From the NCBI GenBank assembly GCA_015680685.1, contig MNCI01002303.1, forward strand, positions 399,154-463,153: a DNA stretch of 64,000 nt, in the 5' to 3' direction. Source of the DNA: Gnetum montanum (Eukaryota; Streptophyta; Gnetopsida; Gnetales; Gnetaceae). The translations under genes and the position numbers were made by a program. The notes under the pieces are model-generated. The model ran no database searches. It saw only the letters and a program-made list of their open reading frames with translations, and was not told the origin of the DNA. Below are positions 11,161 to 22,689 of this stretch, piece by piece (the stretch's first letter is position 1; each line of letters starts with the position of its first letter).

Positions 11161-11414
11161 CATTTTTTTCATTTTTAATTTTAAAGGATTTCAAAAGAGT
11201 TTAAGGATGAAATAAGAGCCAAATGGGAGGTATAAAGTTGGGAAAGCAAGGCAACATCTGAGAAGGTTCTAGTGCATGCATTGAAGTGAATTAAGCATAT
11301 GGAATGAGCAACATGAGATGTTCTTTAAGCCAAATAAGCATAAAACTAGACAATGTTGGCTATTAAGGTTGTGTGAACTAAATTGAGGTCCATGGTTATC
11401 AAGTTTAAACTAAG

Positions 11415-12164
11415 TGATGAGTGGTGAGGTACCCCTACACTCAATCATACGAATACGAGCGTTACACGTGCGATCTAGTCGAACTCTAAGGACTAAGTGC
11501 TTACACGCCTAATGGAACACTTAAGGTTAATCAATTGTTGTCTTCCCAGACTTACTTGTATTTTCATAGTTGTATGGTTAAGTAAGTCTGAGGTATATGA
11601 TTTTTATGTCTTTTATCTTTTTATCGCCTATGCTAAGAGAGGAAAGGGTGAAGAGACTAAGTAACTAACTTTCACTAACTAAGCTTTAATCATCCTAGCA
11701 TCAGTATCCGTTCCCACTTGTCGTACACATCCTGAACCAGTGCAACGCTACTGGGATTACCAAACGCTATTCATTACTAGGTTACCAAGCATAGCACACA
11801 TGCTCAAAGCAGTCGTACTGAATGCACTTAACTAGGAGTTAAGGGTTGAGAGAGATTAATTATCTAAGAAAGCATTTAAGCATTTAACTTTAATTAAATC
11901 CTAATTAGCTTAATCCATGCACTGCAAGGTTTATCAGAAAGTTCATCTTTATTTCTGTACACAAATGTGTGCTCAGGTACAATTTGCTCGAATAAAGATC
12001 CGTTCACTTTGAGACTCCTACTGCGAGCACATGGAAATTATTCTATCTCTGGCATGGTAAAACTGCCAGAGTTTTGCTAAGGGTCTAGATCTAGATGTGG
12101 AAACAAGGGAAAACCACATCTTATTTATAGAACTGGCAACAGGCTACGATATCGCGTCCCATCA
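11415..12164 (-). repeat. solo LTR S with perfect 5-bp target duplication
   Basis: A 750-bp reverse-oriented LTR bounded by TGATGAGT and CCCATCA, flanked by CTAAG at 11410-11414 and CTAAG at 12165-12169. It is the same family as the LTRs of N and Q (shared TATA region CTTATTTATAG, GATATCGCG motif, AAGTAAGT block). No internal sequence accompanies it, so it is the product of LTR-LTR recombination. It interrupts M1's spacer, whose two halves match M2's spacer when joined. Confidence 0.9.
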
Positions 12165-13480
12165 CTAAGGGAAATCAAAAGCTATGCAAGTGGATCCTCC
12201 TCAAAGCAAGTTGATGCCTAAAATGCCCATACATATCCCCATCACAAGGATTTTGTAGGCATCTTGGATGATGAATGATGATTTGGGTTAAACACCAAAC
12301 CCTTGTAAAGGATTGGCTAAGGATAATGTAATCTACAAACAAAAACTAACAATTGATCATGGTACAAGGTAGTGAGATGAAAAAATAGAGTGCTAGAATG
12401 ATTGAGAAAGAGATTAGGAGAGGAGAATCTAGATCATAGCCATAAGAGATCCTTTTATGGAAGGTGTGGTTAGAATGATCTTGATATTGATTTGTCTTGA
12501 GTCTAGACCAAGTCCCAACCATTAGCAGTGACCTCACATTGATGTGCTCTTCCCTACCTATCATTATGAGTTTACAACAATCATACAAAATGAGCATCAC
12601 TTCAAAAAAGAGAAGAAAATAAAAGAAGAAAGTAGTTTTAGAGATTATTTGGGAAGAAATTTGGGCCTTAGTTAAAGGGATGCCTTTAGGCATGGGTAAC
12701 ATATCTTTCAAGCCCCCTAACCAGTGCTTGTGTTCCAAGACATCTATAGAGAGGTGTGTTTATTCTTGATTTTTTTGAAGGAAATCACATATTACAAGGA
12801 CATACTTCCTTTGATGGTTGATGGGAAGAGTGATGATACATTCCATGAGGAGTCATAGGACTCAAGAAGGAAGTCAAGAAGAGAATCCAACAAATTCCCT
12901 TGAGGCCACACCCTTTTCCATTTGCACTTGCCCCTATCTCAGTTCATTGGATGATTGAGATCATGTGTACTTTTTAGTTTTCATGCAAAAGAACCATTGT
13001 GCTACCATGATATTGATCTCCTTATGAGACAAATGGAATGGTGGATGTCATGAGCTCACTACCAAATACCAATGGAAAACTGATAGCCTGTGAGTAAAGA
13101 GCATAATACAAAGATAAAGTTGGCTTGTTGAGATAACCAAGATCTTGATAGTTGTATTTAGTAATCATTAAAGTTTGCAATAGCAATGGAATAAAATTGG
13201 ATTTAGTAAATCAAGTTAAATAAAGGAAAAAGTAAAAGTAAAAGTAAAAGCAAAAGTAAAAGTGAAAAAAATAAATGTATAAAATAAATATAAAAATATA
13301 AAGAAAATGGAAAACTATAAAGAGTGATGTAAAACAACATTTAAAAAAAATTCATCCTATTCAAGGGATTATGATAGATGAACATCTCCCCCATGACTCA
13401 ATTGGAAGGAGGAGATATGAAAACTGGAGCAAGCTTATTCTTAGGTTGAGGTGTTGTAGTTATGGTTGGTTATTTGGAAG
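12165..13480 (-). other. M1 spacer between integrase and extra ORF
   Basis: Non-coding. Landmarks shared with O, N, Q and M2: the AAGTGGATCCTCC block near 12188, an AACCAGTGCTTGTG block near 12718, and the reversed end of the integrase frame (CATCTCCCCCATGACTCAATT, about 13383-13403). 12346-12738 is open on the minus strand, but the frame is not kept in the other elements, so I do not call it a gene. Confidence 0.55.
13226..13267 (+). repeat. (AAAAGT)n microsatellite
   Basis: About seven tandem AAAAGT-type units with one AAAAGC and one AAAAGTG variant, inside M1's spacer. Confidence 0.85.
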
Positions 13481-13489
13481 TTTGCAAAG

Positions 13490-14926
13490 GATTTTAGTTA
13501 TTGGATGTTGACCAACATGTGCTTTTGAGGGCCTGTTGGATGGTAAATTATCATATCCTTGGGAGGAAAATTTAACTGTACAATGTATGGTCCTTTCCCA
13601 TAATGTTTAGAACTTAGTTCATTAAGGCACACGCATGGGATTCCAATAGAAAACCTTGTCTCCTGGTTTAAATTCAAATTTTTGCATCCAGGCATCATGT
13701 CATTGTTTTTTGCATGTCTTGTGTACTTCATTAATTATAAGAGCTACTATTTGATTTTCATCTAGCCAATTGAGTTTTTATGCCAAGTTAATGTCTAGGT
13801 CAAGCTCACATGTGATTGTGAGTGTACAAAGTTTAGTTTGAATTAGAAGTTTTGGCAATTTTTTGTACATTATCTCATAGGAAAAGTAGCCTATAGGAAA
13901 TTTTCATGTTGAGTGATATGCTCATAGGGCATCATTGAGTTTGGTACTTTAGAATTCTATATTTGTTAATTATCCTTGTTAGGATTTTGGTGATCTCCCT
14001 GTTAGTTACTTCATCTTGGCCATTGGCTTGGGAATTGTAAGGTGTTGTAAGTTTATGTTTTACCCCCAAGTATTGCATTAACTTACAAAAGGTAGCACCT
14101 ATGAAATGGGTTCCATTGTTAGAAATTAGTTCTTTATACATATCAAACATGTTTATCACCTATTGTTAGAAGAATTGAGTTACAGTGAAAGAAGTATAGT
14201 CAAGAATAGTTGCAACTTTGACCCATTTAGTATAATAGTTAACAACAATAATAATGTAAAACTTCTCGTTGGACATAGGAGTGATAAATCTCATGAAATT
14301 AATTCCCCAAAGGTTGAAAAGCTCTAATGGTTGGATCCATTCCATCCTAGTTTTCATTCCTCTATCTCATTGATATCATTCACATGAATGGATTAAATGA
14401 TGAGCATCTCTAAAGATCATAGGCCAAAGGTATCCTACCATTAGGGTTTTGAAGGTCATTTTCCTTCCTACTTTTATTTGATATGCATTAGGTATACATC
14501 ATCATAATAGGCCATTAGTGTAAATTTTTTAGAGATTTCCCTTTATCTCTAGGTAGTGTTTGACTTGGTGGAGGAACTGCTACTTCCTCTTATGATCCCA
14601 TTTTATAGAAGTTTCCTATGTAAGTACATAGGAGGAATTCATCATACTAGTTTATAGTCCCTAGTGCTTGAACTTTGGTTGTCTTAGCAAAGAGAAGCTT
14701 ATTTGGAAATTGATTAAACAAGGACTCTTCATCAATCTTGTTATCTCATCTTAATCAAGATAGATGACTGGCAGCTACATTCTTAGTTTTCTTTTCATCC
14801 ATCATTATTAGATCAAACTCCTATAGCATTACCAAGCACTATATAATACAGGAGCTTACCATTGGTTTGTTCATTATGAAATGAGTTGCACTATGATTAG
14901 TGTGCATGAAAATGAGATATCGAAGT
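13490..14926 (-). pseudogene. M1 RNase H end and integrase, decayed
   Basis: Right to left: RNase H tail with HTNHSATH and a degraded EFDLIM..NVAASHLS block; integrase core with LWGINFMRF, LISNNGTHF and NGQDEVTNREI; then a C-terminal part with GKGPYIVQLNFPP (GPY/F-type) and KHMLVNIQ. The core Glu is kept, but the first two catalytic Asp positions read Asn (GINF for GIDF; SNNG for SDNG). Both changes are single transitions. Stops and frameshifts separate 13498-13731, 13932-14159 and 14166-14357. The frame is inactive as written. Confidence 0.8.
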
Positions 14927-15793
14927 TGAAAAATCCAAAAATTTTAAACCAACAATATTGTAGTTACGATATCGTAGATACATTATCATATCTCATTAGA
15001 TGTTATCATATAAATGATATCACAAGATGCTTGCTAGCCTATATAGGCAACACTTGGGTGTACGAATCTGTAGTACATTGTTAACTTAGTAACAAAACTC
15101 TTTTAGTTTATTTTCTTGAATTTAGTGTTTAGAAGTGTATGCTCACAGTGTGATGTTAAGTGATTGAACAAAGTCTTTATTTGAGTGTGATGTACTTGGA
15201 CATATTGCATGACTGAAAATAAATATTGAGATTACTTTTCATCATTGCAGAAATGCTTAGTCTTATTTCTATTTTTAATTAGTTTATTGTTTTACTATTT
15301 TCATAGTTAATGTTTACAATGTCTTGCAATTTACTTTTAGTGTCATTAATTGGAATGCGTACAATTGATCTCAAGCACTTAAGTGTAGCTACTTGGTAAC
15401 CTAGTAGTACTATCACTTGGTATGCCCAATAGTGTGGTACTTGGTAATCCCAGTAGTATTTACATGAGGTCCAAGGTGTGAATGGAAGGTTAGGACCAGC
15501 TACTCATCATGTAGGCTAGATTAGATTCATTTACTAGTTACTTAGAATCAGAAACCTTTATCTTTACTATATGTTTACTAGGAGCACAATGGCCAATACA
15601 ACATCAATATCATATGCTTCACTGTGAGTTAAACCATATGCATTGATTTTACTAACTCACATGGGAAAATAGTGATCACAAATGCTAACTAATTACTAGT
15701 ATAATCACATTACCTTATTTGTAGAGTTTGACCAAGATTGCGCATGAACACTCATCTTGTATGGTTGGGTGTTGGATACTCCACCACTCATCA
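14927..15793 (+). repeat. P 5' LTR
   Basis: 867 bp, TG...CTCATCA. U3 has a GATATCG palindrome near 14964 and GATATCAC near 15015, then a TATA box CTATATAGG at about 15039-15047. Followed directly by the primer-binding site. Confidence 0.85.
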
Positions 15794-15812
15794 TTGGTGC
15801 TACTGCCGAGGA
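15794..15812 (+). other. P primer-binding site (tRNA-Asp type)
   Basis: TTGGTGCTACTGCCGAGGA directly follows the LTR. It resembles the complement of the plant tRNA-Asp 3' end, used by Athila/Tat elements (family knowledge), with a few transition-type mismatches. Confidence 0.75.
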
Positions 15813-15930
15813 TAAGTCAATGTTATACTAAGTAGCTAATTTTCCAAATTTCGTTATATCATAACCTAACTCTAATCTTCACAACCTTAATATAAAGCCA
15901 AGATAACATAAACCACCAAAAAATGATAAC

Positions 15931-18260
15931 ATGGCTTCACATAATGATTAATCATCACTTGCCAAGGACACAAGAAGGAGTAGTGACAGAATTACTGATG
16001 AAGAAGATTGGGAAATGCCAATGCAGATACAAATTACTTATGCTCACACTCATTCATATCATCTAGAATTCACCTTCATATTTCATCAGGATAGACAAAT
16101 GAGGTGAAGAGATATGCAAGGAAACATAGTTCTACCTCTCGAACATGCACCACTAAACATGCTACAAACTACTCTAAGAAGAATGTACTTGGACCAAACT
16201 CAAGAAGGGTACCATGTGACTCAACACATGACCAAACCCTATGAACCTATAAGGAAGCAGATAAAAAGAGATGCTACTATGAAAATTAAACATGCTCATA
16301 GCAAAGGAAAGCAAACCAACACATCTGTTGTCATAGAAAAGCTTGATGCTAATTAGTTCATTTTGGAATAACTCCACCATAACCATGAGGAGTCATCAAA
16401 GACATCTATCATTAAACTAGAAGAACTTGTCAAAGCCCAACTTCACTCTACTTTGGTAGAGACACATAAGGGGAAGGCTACTGACTCAAGATACAAGTGG
16501 GACTCTAGGCCAAGGGATCCTGCTAAGTCCTACAAGGAAACTCACAAGAGTCATGAAAGGAGGACCAGCTAGCACCATTCTCTTGCTACCTCCTCTACTT
16601 CATCATGATCATCAAAGGACTTTGACAGGAGATAGCACAAGTACCAAGACTTTGATAGGGAAAAAAGAAGAGCTCATGGTCATCATGATTGATACTCAAG
16701 ATATTTTGATTTAGAAGATGAGGAGTATGAAAGAAGAAGACATAGAAATAAAAGAGAGGATCAATAGAGGCACGAGCATAGAAGGGGTCACCACTACCAT
16801 AGAGCTTATGAATCTAATCATGATAATGAACCCCTTATGACAACTCAGAACATGATCAACATTAAGGAAGTAGTCTACATACCAACTAGGCACGTACAAG
16901 ATAGCTGAATCAAACAATTAGATATGAAGAACATGCCTAGATTTTTATGAGGTTATAACGCTAATACTTAGCATCACCTTTAAGCATTCCATGATGCTTA
17001 TGCCCTTCAAAACATAGAAAGTGATTGATAGAAATTGAAGCTATTTCCTAAAACACTTGTGAAGGAAGTAGAAAGCTGGTATAGGTCATTGGAACCTGAA
17101 TCCATTAGACATTGAAGTACCATGCTTGAAATTTTTAATAATGAATATTAGATGTATTCACAAGTGTCAAACCTAAGAAAGAAAATTTAGAATTAGAAAT
17201 AAGGGACTCACAAGCCCCTTGATGCAGCAATGAGTAGATATTATTCACTGTTACATAGATGCCTAGGGCATGGATTTTCATCAAAGGAACAACTAAAGCA
17301 TATCATAGATGGGCTGAGAAGAAAAATAAGAGAGATCCTTGGGGTTTATGCCTAAGGAAGACTATTAGAATTAACCACCCATCAGATTCAAAGACTCATC
17401 AGTAAAGTGGCAAAAGAATAAGGAGAACTTAAAAAAAGGGAATCAGCTGAAGAATACAATAGGAATCCATCAATCTAAAAAAGAGATGCATGGGTATGTG
17501 ATACCCAAGAGGAAGAAACCTTGAAACAAGTCATTAGGAAGGAGATGCTACCCATTCAGAAATTTGTTGCTGATGTAGCAACATAGGTACCGAAAATGTG
17601 GGATTCAGTAGATGAATGATGTATAATAGCACTAAAGATTATGGAGGAGAAAGCAGAATAAGCACTCAACAGAAGTAGAGATAAAAAGAAGAAGGAGGAA
17701 TTTGGACAAAAGGGCAAAGTTGCTTCAAGAGCTAGGTACTTAGACACTAGCTCCATAGATGATGAAGGTTGCACTATGTGCTACTATGACCATCCTAAGC
17801 GATGTTGTCCATTCATGGTACATTTGCAAGAAACTAGGGCATATGCACTTAACCCATGATTTGTTCAAAAGAAAATGCATAAATGATTATCCTATCCTTA
17901 AGGTAACTATAGATGACAACCTCAACCAATGTACTACCCTAGTGGAGCCTTGTTGCAATCACAGGATCACTACCATTAGTAGTGGCAGCAATCACAATCA
18001 TGGGCCATGCCACCATTGCACCAACAGTATCCATATTAACAACCTGATCCTTATGGACACAATGTCTAGTGTCCGATCTCACTAGCAAATGCCACTATTT
18101 AAAAACCACAATATCACCCACCAGAATACCACCAACTAACACCACGAAGAACTAATCTAAACTCTCATGTGCATTCACAAGCAGCTAGTTTATGCAGTCC
18201 CAACCCAAACCCCTTGCGACTAGTGCCACCACCTACAATGTATGGTGAACTAACATCCTA
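15931..18260 (+). pseudogene. P gag, decayed
   Basis: Starts at the ATG equivalent to that of N and Q (MASH...). Recognisable blocks: QGNIVLPLEHAPLNMLQ, a charged Ser/His/Arg-rich middle, the gag core from about 16920 to 17470 (KLFPKTLVKEVESWYR, NEY, LLHRCLGHGFS), and a zinc-knuckle-like CTMCYYDHPKRCC near 17770. More than ten in-frame stops by eye. The core corresponds to a retrotransposon gag domain that packages RNA into particles. Confidence 0.75.
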
Positions 18261-18459
18261 ATCATAGTAGAAGAAGGCTATAAGGATAGTAAATGTACGA
18301 ATAAAAGATCTCACCAGCAATGCTAAGGACCAAACAAAGAAATGTCCTTCCTTTAGGACGAGTCCAGAGAAGGTTGGCAGAATAGGAGCTTTATCAAGAC
18401 CATCTTCTCCTAAAATAAATCTTCTCACTCTTGACAAGCTTCCATCATCACTGAGTTTA

Positions 18460-18950
18460 AAATTATAGAATTTCATGCTCACTGCAATTGTTACCAATTG
18501 GATTAAGGTAGGGCCACTCCCATAGACGTGAATTAACCTAGTAGTTCCTTTAATCTATCTATGAGTAGCTAGGAATCTACCATGCAAAGCTCTATTAGAC
18601 TTAGGTTCTAGAGTCAATTTAATCTCCTACAGCGCACATCACTGCGGCATCAGGTTGCAGCTTGCAAATCAATTTGTTGCAATCTATCAATGGGTGGTCC
18701 TACCTAGAAGACTTCTTGGTGATTAATGTGAAGGATACAGATAAGGAATGTCCAATTATCATGGGGAGGGCATGGCTTAGCACTATTAATGCTAGGCTAA
18801 ACATGAGAGATTTATCCATGGAGATCTTGAAAGAGGATAAACATAGAGCCATCCATACACAAAGAATTCCATGCATACTGATAAAAGAAAAGGGTGCAAT
18901 AGCGGATAAAACATTCAAAGTACTAATATACACATCATAATAGTCCATAG
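18460..18950 (+). pseudogene. P aspartic protease region, decayed
   Basis: Frames preserve ALLDLGSRVNLIS (the catalytic D-S/T-G read as D-L-G) near 18590-18625 and CPIIMGRAWLSTINARLNM near 18748-18810, the conserved block after the flap. In N the same block is open for longer. The loop Ser/Thr is replaced by Leu and stops are present, so it is inactive as written. Confidence 0.7.
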
Positions 18951-19039
18951 TAATAATGAAACATAAATGTGTGTAGAAAGAAGAGTAGAAGCCACAAAAT
19001 GAAAAGACACCATGTGGTAGCTAACTGAGAATGTTAATT

Positions 19040-20700
19040 TGTCAAACATATGCATGGATACACATAAACCACCTACTAATTCCTATATGAAGAAAATGAC
19101 TCCAACTAAGGACTTGGAAATGAAGTTATTAACTCATGAACACATACCAATGGGAAAGGAAAATAAGAACTTAGATGATCCAAATTCAACTACCATCAAG
19201 ATCACATGGGATAATCATAACAAAGTTAAAATCCTAAGGATGATAAGAGAACCACCCAAAGTGTATGATCTAGGGAGCATTTTCTGAACACTTGTCCAAG
19301 AATTTAGTTATGGGGGAGATGCCCTATCACGACTTGGGAATTAATAAGTGCCTTTTTATTTTCTTTCACATTTTTTAATATTTTTCATTCTTTATACTTT
19401 TTCATAATTTTTTACCATCTTTTCCATTTCTTTTATACTTTGTTTTTAAACCCTTTGTAAATAATTTTTGATCATTAATAAAGCACATTAAAATAAAGGC
19501 AAGATGTAGCCCAATAAAGTGAAAATTTCTATATGAAATCAAGTCATAAGAGACTGATTATTTGCACAGTGAGCTCACATTAACCATCCATCCATTCCAT
19601 TAATAAAAGGTTCTTACCATGGCCATAATGATATTATTTCCATTATCAAACTAAGAATAAACTTGTGATCATTATGCTTGGATAGAAGTGTGAAGAAGCA
19701 AGTGGAATGAAAAAGGTGTCACATCAAGGGGACTTATGGATACATTTTGTATTATTATTGTAAGTTCTATCATGTTACTAAGGTTGTATTATATCCTTAT
19801 AGATTTAACAAAAAATGAAAGTAAGAGTAAAATAAGTGCTACCTTTAAAAAGTTGACACAATTAACAAATAAAAGATCACAAAATAAATTTTTAGGGGTC
19901 CCACTGGAAAGACATGTTACCCATGCCTGAAGGTAGGCAGCTTCTCAGAAATGTAAAAATAAAAGCAAAGTGCCATGAATAAAATCCTCCCTTGGACAAT
20001 ACACTAAGTGACAATACTCCTTGTAACATTGATCATTTTACGATTATGATTCCAAGAGACGAAATGATGTGATGTCACTATAATGTGATCTATACTTGGT
20101 TTGAATATTGGACAGAAAGGGTAATGATTACATTAACGACTAATAAAACACAAGAATTCATTTTGCCTATGGTAAGACACCTCACGTCCTGATTTACGCA
20201 ATCCCTTCTAAAACCATTTCATCTTACTATTTGAATGATCATAACTTATTATTTGGAGTAACATAGAGTTATTTTTCCAATTTGGTGGTACTAATATGTG
20301 TGTTTTGCTAAATAGGTATGCACTACATTCAACTCCTTAGGTGCTTAAGGGCACTTTTAGGCATGGTTATACAAAGGCATTAAGGGCTAGAGCTTGCTTT
20401 GGGAAGGACCCACTTGTATAACTATTGTATCTTATACCTACCAAGCAATTCCACATCATCTTAAGCCTTCCAATCACCATAAATGCTTCTCATATCACTC
20501 ACACTATCCATTTTAATAGCACAACAATGTTGTCTTTCTCATCCATTCCATCAATACCTCACATACTTTCATAGCCCAACATTCCTTAATCATAGACTTT
20601 CAATTCTCATTTTTCACAATTGAAGCATCATCTCCATATCAAGGTCCTTTCAACATGATGAATATCCTCCAACCATCCTATGGGACTCAATTTTTTTCCA
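19040..20700 (+). other. P integrase-tail remnant and spacer
   Basis: The frame after protease runs into FSYGGDALS (about 19300-19330). This is the counterpart of the LNRGGDGH end of M2's integrase frame, so the RT-integrase core is missing between. Beyond is non-coding spacer. The GCTTTGGGAAGGACCCACTT block near 20394 matches the reversed AGTGGATCCTCC block of M1 and O. 19736-19930 is open but has no counterpart elsewhere. Confidence 0.6.
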
Positions 20701-20724
20701 AGAAAAACATTTAGAAATTTTGAT

Positions 20725-20830
20725 TTTTCTATGGTGACATCATATCTATGATATCGCGGGCCCTACAATATAACATCTATGATGTCGCATCTACAATATC
20801 ACACACATAAAATCTATATATAGCATGGGG
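20725..20830 (+). promoter_or_regulatory. P internal U3-like promoter block
   Basis: A run of GATATC/GATGTC-type motifs (ATCTATGATATCGCGGG near 20744, ATCTATGATGTCGCATC near 20775, AATATCAC near 20796) ends in a TATA box, CTATATATAG, at 20814-20823. P's own LTR has GATATCG motifs and CTATATAGG in the same order. The block is internal, about 510 bp before the extra ORF's ATG. I infer a second promoter. Confidence 0.55.
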
Positions 20831-21083
20831 GAATTAGAAGAATTTTTCATTTCTAAATTTCATAAGAAGGGAGTTGTTGCCAATTTTTTTTGAAGCTAAA
20901 GAGTTTTGACACCCCAACTTCCAACATCCATAACTTGCTCATTATTGCCTTGATTTATGTAATTTTTGAATCTACATGATAGAAATTACATGATAGAACT
21001 TCGGGATCAAAAAGATTTATGTAATTTTGAAGGAAAATTTGAGTCAATTTTTTTGAAATTTCTAACTGGAAGGTATTATAGGG

Positions 21084-21334
21084 GTAAGTTAAGGAACATA
21101 TTAAGAATTTTTAAAAGTAAACCACTTTTGTTAAGGCCAAAACCACTTTAACAAGACTTCTAATTGACCATACCATCCATTTAAAGTACTTGTGGGGTTG
21201 TTATTAAAAAATATTTTAACTCTACAATCATAATAAATTAATAATTTGATATAACTAAGGGTATGAGTAAGGTATTAAATTGTTACTCATTTATGAGAAT
21301 ATTCTAGTAATTTCAAATCCTTGATTGATTGTAG
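21084..21334 (+). other. putative leader intron before P extra ORF
   Basis: Donor GGG|GTAAGTT at 21084 sits in GGAAGGTATTATAGGG, which recurs in O as GAAGGATATTATAAGG followed by GTAAGAA. The acceptor TTGATTGATTGTAG ends at 21334, directly before the ATG at 21335. Length 251 bp. Conserved position in two diverged elements, plus a similar layout in M2, supports a real intron; no transcript evidence is available. Confidence 0.55.
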
Positions 21335-21670
21335 ATGGCCCCAAAAAGAGCAACACAAGGAGAACTCCCATGAACAGTAAGCAAACGACCACGAGGCTTT
21401 TGAAGAGGACAAGTGAGCGAGAAAAATTTGCAAGCAAAATAAGGAGAGTAGGAAGCATAATCCTTTAGCATTCATCAACAAACTTCTACCACAAAGCAAT
21501 CTGCTAAAGTAGAAGTAGATGTTGCACTAGTACCTATCTAGGAACAATAACTTACATTGTCACTTGAATGTCTTTAGGCTATTCAAGAAAAATCCATCAT
21601 GTGGATAGTAATAGTGAAACTTAACTTTGGTCCATTCTTGAAATTTTCTCCAAAAGTTGTCAAGGGCCAA
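21335..21670 (+). pseudogene. P extra ORF, part 1 (N-terminus)
   Basis: Begins MAPKRATQGELP, then a stop, and basic low-complexity sequence. It is cut at 21670 by O and resumes at 38188. M2's copy begins MAPKQ and O's MVPK, which supports this start. Confidence 0.6.
21666..21670 (+). repeat. target-site duplication GCCAA of O (left)
   Basis: GCCAA at 21666-21670 equals GCCAA at 38183-38187, immediately outside the two LTR ends of O. Confidence 0.9.
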
Positions 21671-22508
21671 TGATGAGTGACAAAGTACCCCTACGTCCAA
21701 CTATATGAATCACAAGCGTTCATGCATGATCCAGTAAAATTCCATGGATGGGACTAGTTATGCATCTAAATCATCATGCCTTGATTATAGTTCGTTGTCT
21801 TCCCACTTGGACTAGTGGTAGCTTTGTCACGTATGGTTTAGTCCAAAGTCAGGCATATGATGTTGTCTAATTCTATGCTGCTCCTAATGAAAATAAAGAG
21901 ATAAATTAACTAAGCTAATGACCAATGGAAAATAATATCTAAACTAGCCTATGTGTGATGAGTATCTGTCCCCAATTGTCTATACACACCTTAGACTTCA
22001 TATAACTACCATTGGAATTACCAAGTGTATGTCACTAGGTGTACCAAATGATACCTTGTTGGCTTACTAGGTACTTACACTTAAGCACTTGTGATTAAAG
22101 TAATTAACTAAAGAAAATAGTAAATAACTAAACAATTAAATAATTAAAGCAATAATAAATCTAAGTCAATGCTGCAATGATGGAAGTAATCTCGATCTTT
22201 ATTTTTAGTCCTGTAACATGTCCAAATATGTCACACTCGAACAAAGGTGCCATATGAATACAACATCACACTACAAGAATGCACTAGGAATAATAGAACT
22301 TGAATGTAGAAATCTAAAAATGACTATCAAAGATGGATAAAAAAACTATGTTCCAACTGTGCACCCAAGTGTTGTATTTATAGGCTAGCATGGAAGAGAT
22401 GATATTAGATATCTAACATCGTTTCTTAGGATCCAATATCACATATCTAATATTGGAGCCTCAATATCGAGTATTCAATATCAAGGCTAACATAATGATG
22501 ACTCATCA
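21671..22508 (-). repeat. O 3' LTR
   Basis: 838 bp. U3 on the right: AATATC/GATATC motifs from about 22408 to 22484 and a TATA box (reverse of GTATTTATAGG, 22373-22383). A reversed polypurine tract TACCCCCACGAC follows at 22509. Confidence 0.9.
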
Positions 22509-22689
22509 TACCCCCACGACTGAATGAAAAGTTATCCTAGAGTTAAAAAAATAAGGAATAGGTTCTTTACAAAAATTGGTGGAAAGGTATGGAATTATTG
22601 ACTAACTTAGACAAAAAAAATGGACTTATACATGCTGTAGTAGTGTTTATGGAAAGTGGACACAAAATTACAAGACACAACTCAGGCAA

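Larger units (their letters stand above)
7183..14926 (-). mobile_element. Ty3 element M1, left (3') part
   Basis: Minus-strand order, right to left: end of RNase H, integrase, spacer, 3' extra ORF, polypurine tract, 3' LTR. It is interrupted by solo LTR S (11415-12164). The RNase H frame breaks at 14926 where P begins and resumes at 48630, so M1 continues there. Gag, protease, most of RT and the 5' LTR are not seen. The domain order and the tRNA-Asp-like primer sites of its relatives point to the Athila/Tat side of Ty3 elements (family knowledge). Confidence 0.75.

Noticed and set aside
12346-12738. 130-codon minus frame in M1's spacer
   Set aside because: Homologous spacers in M2, N and Q do not keep the frame.
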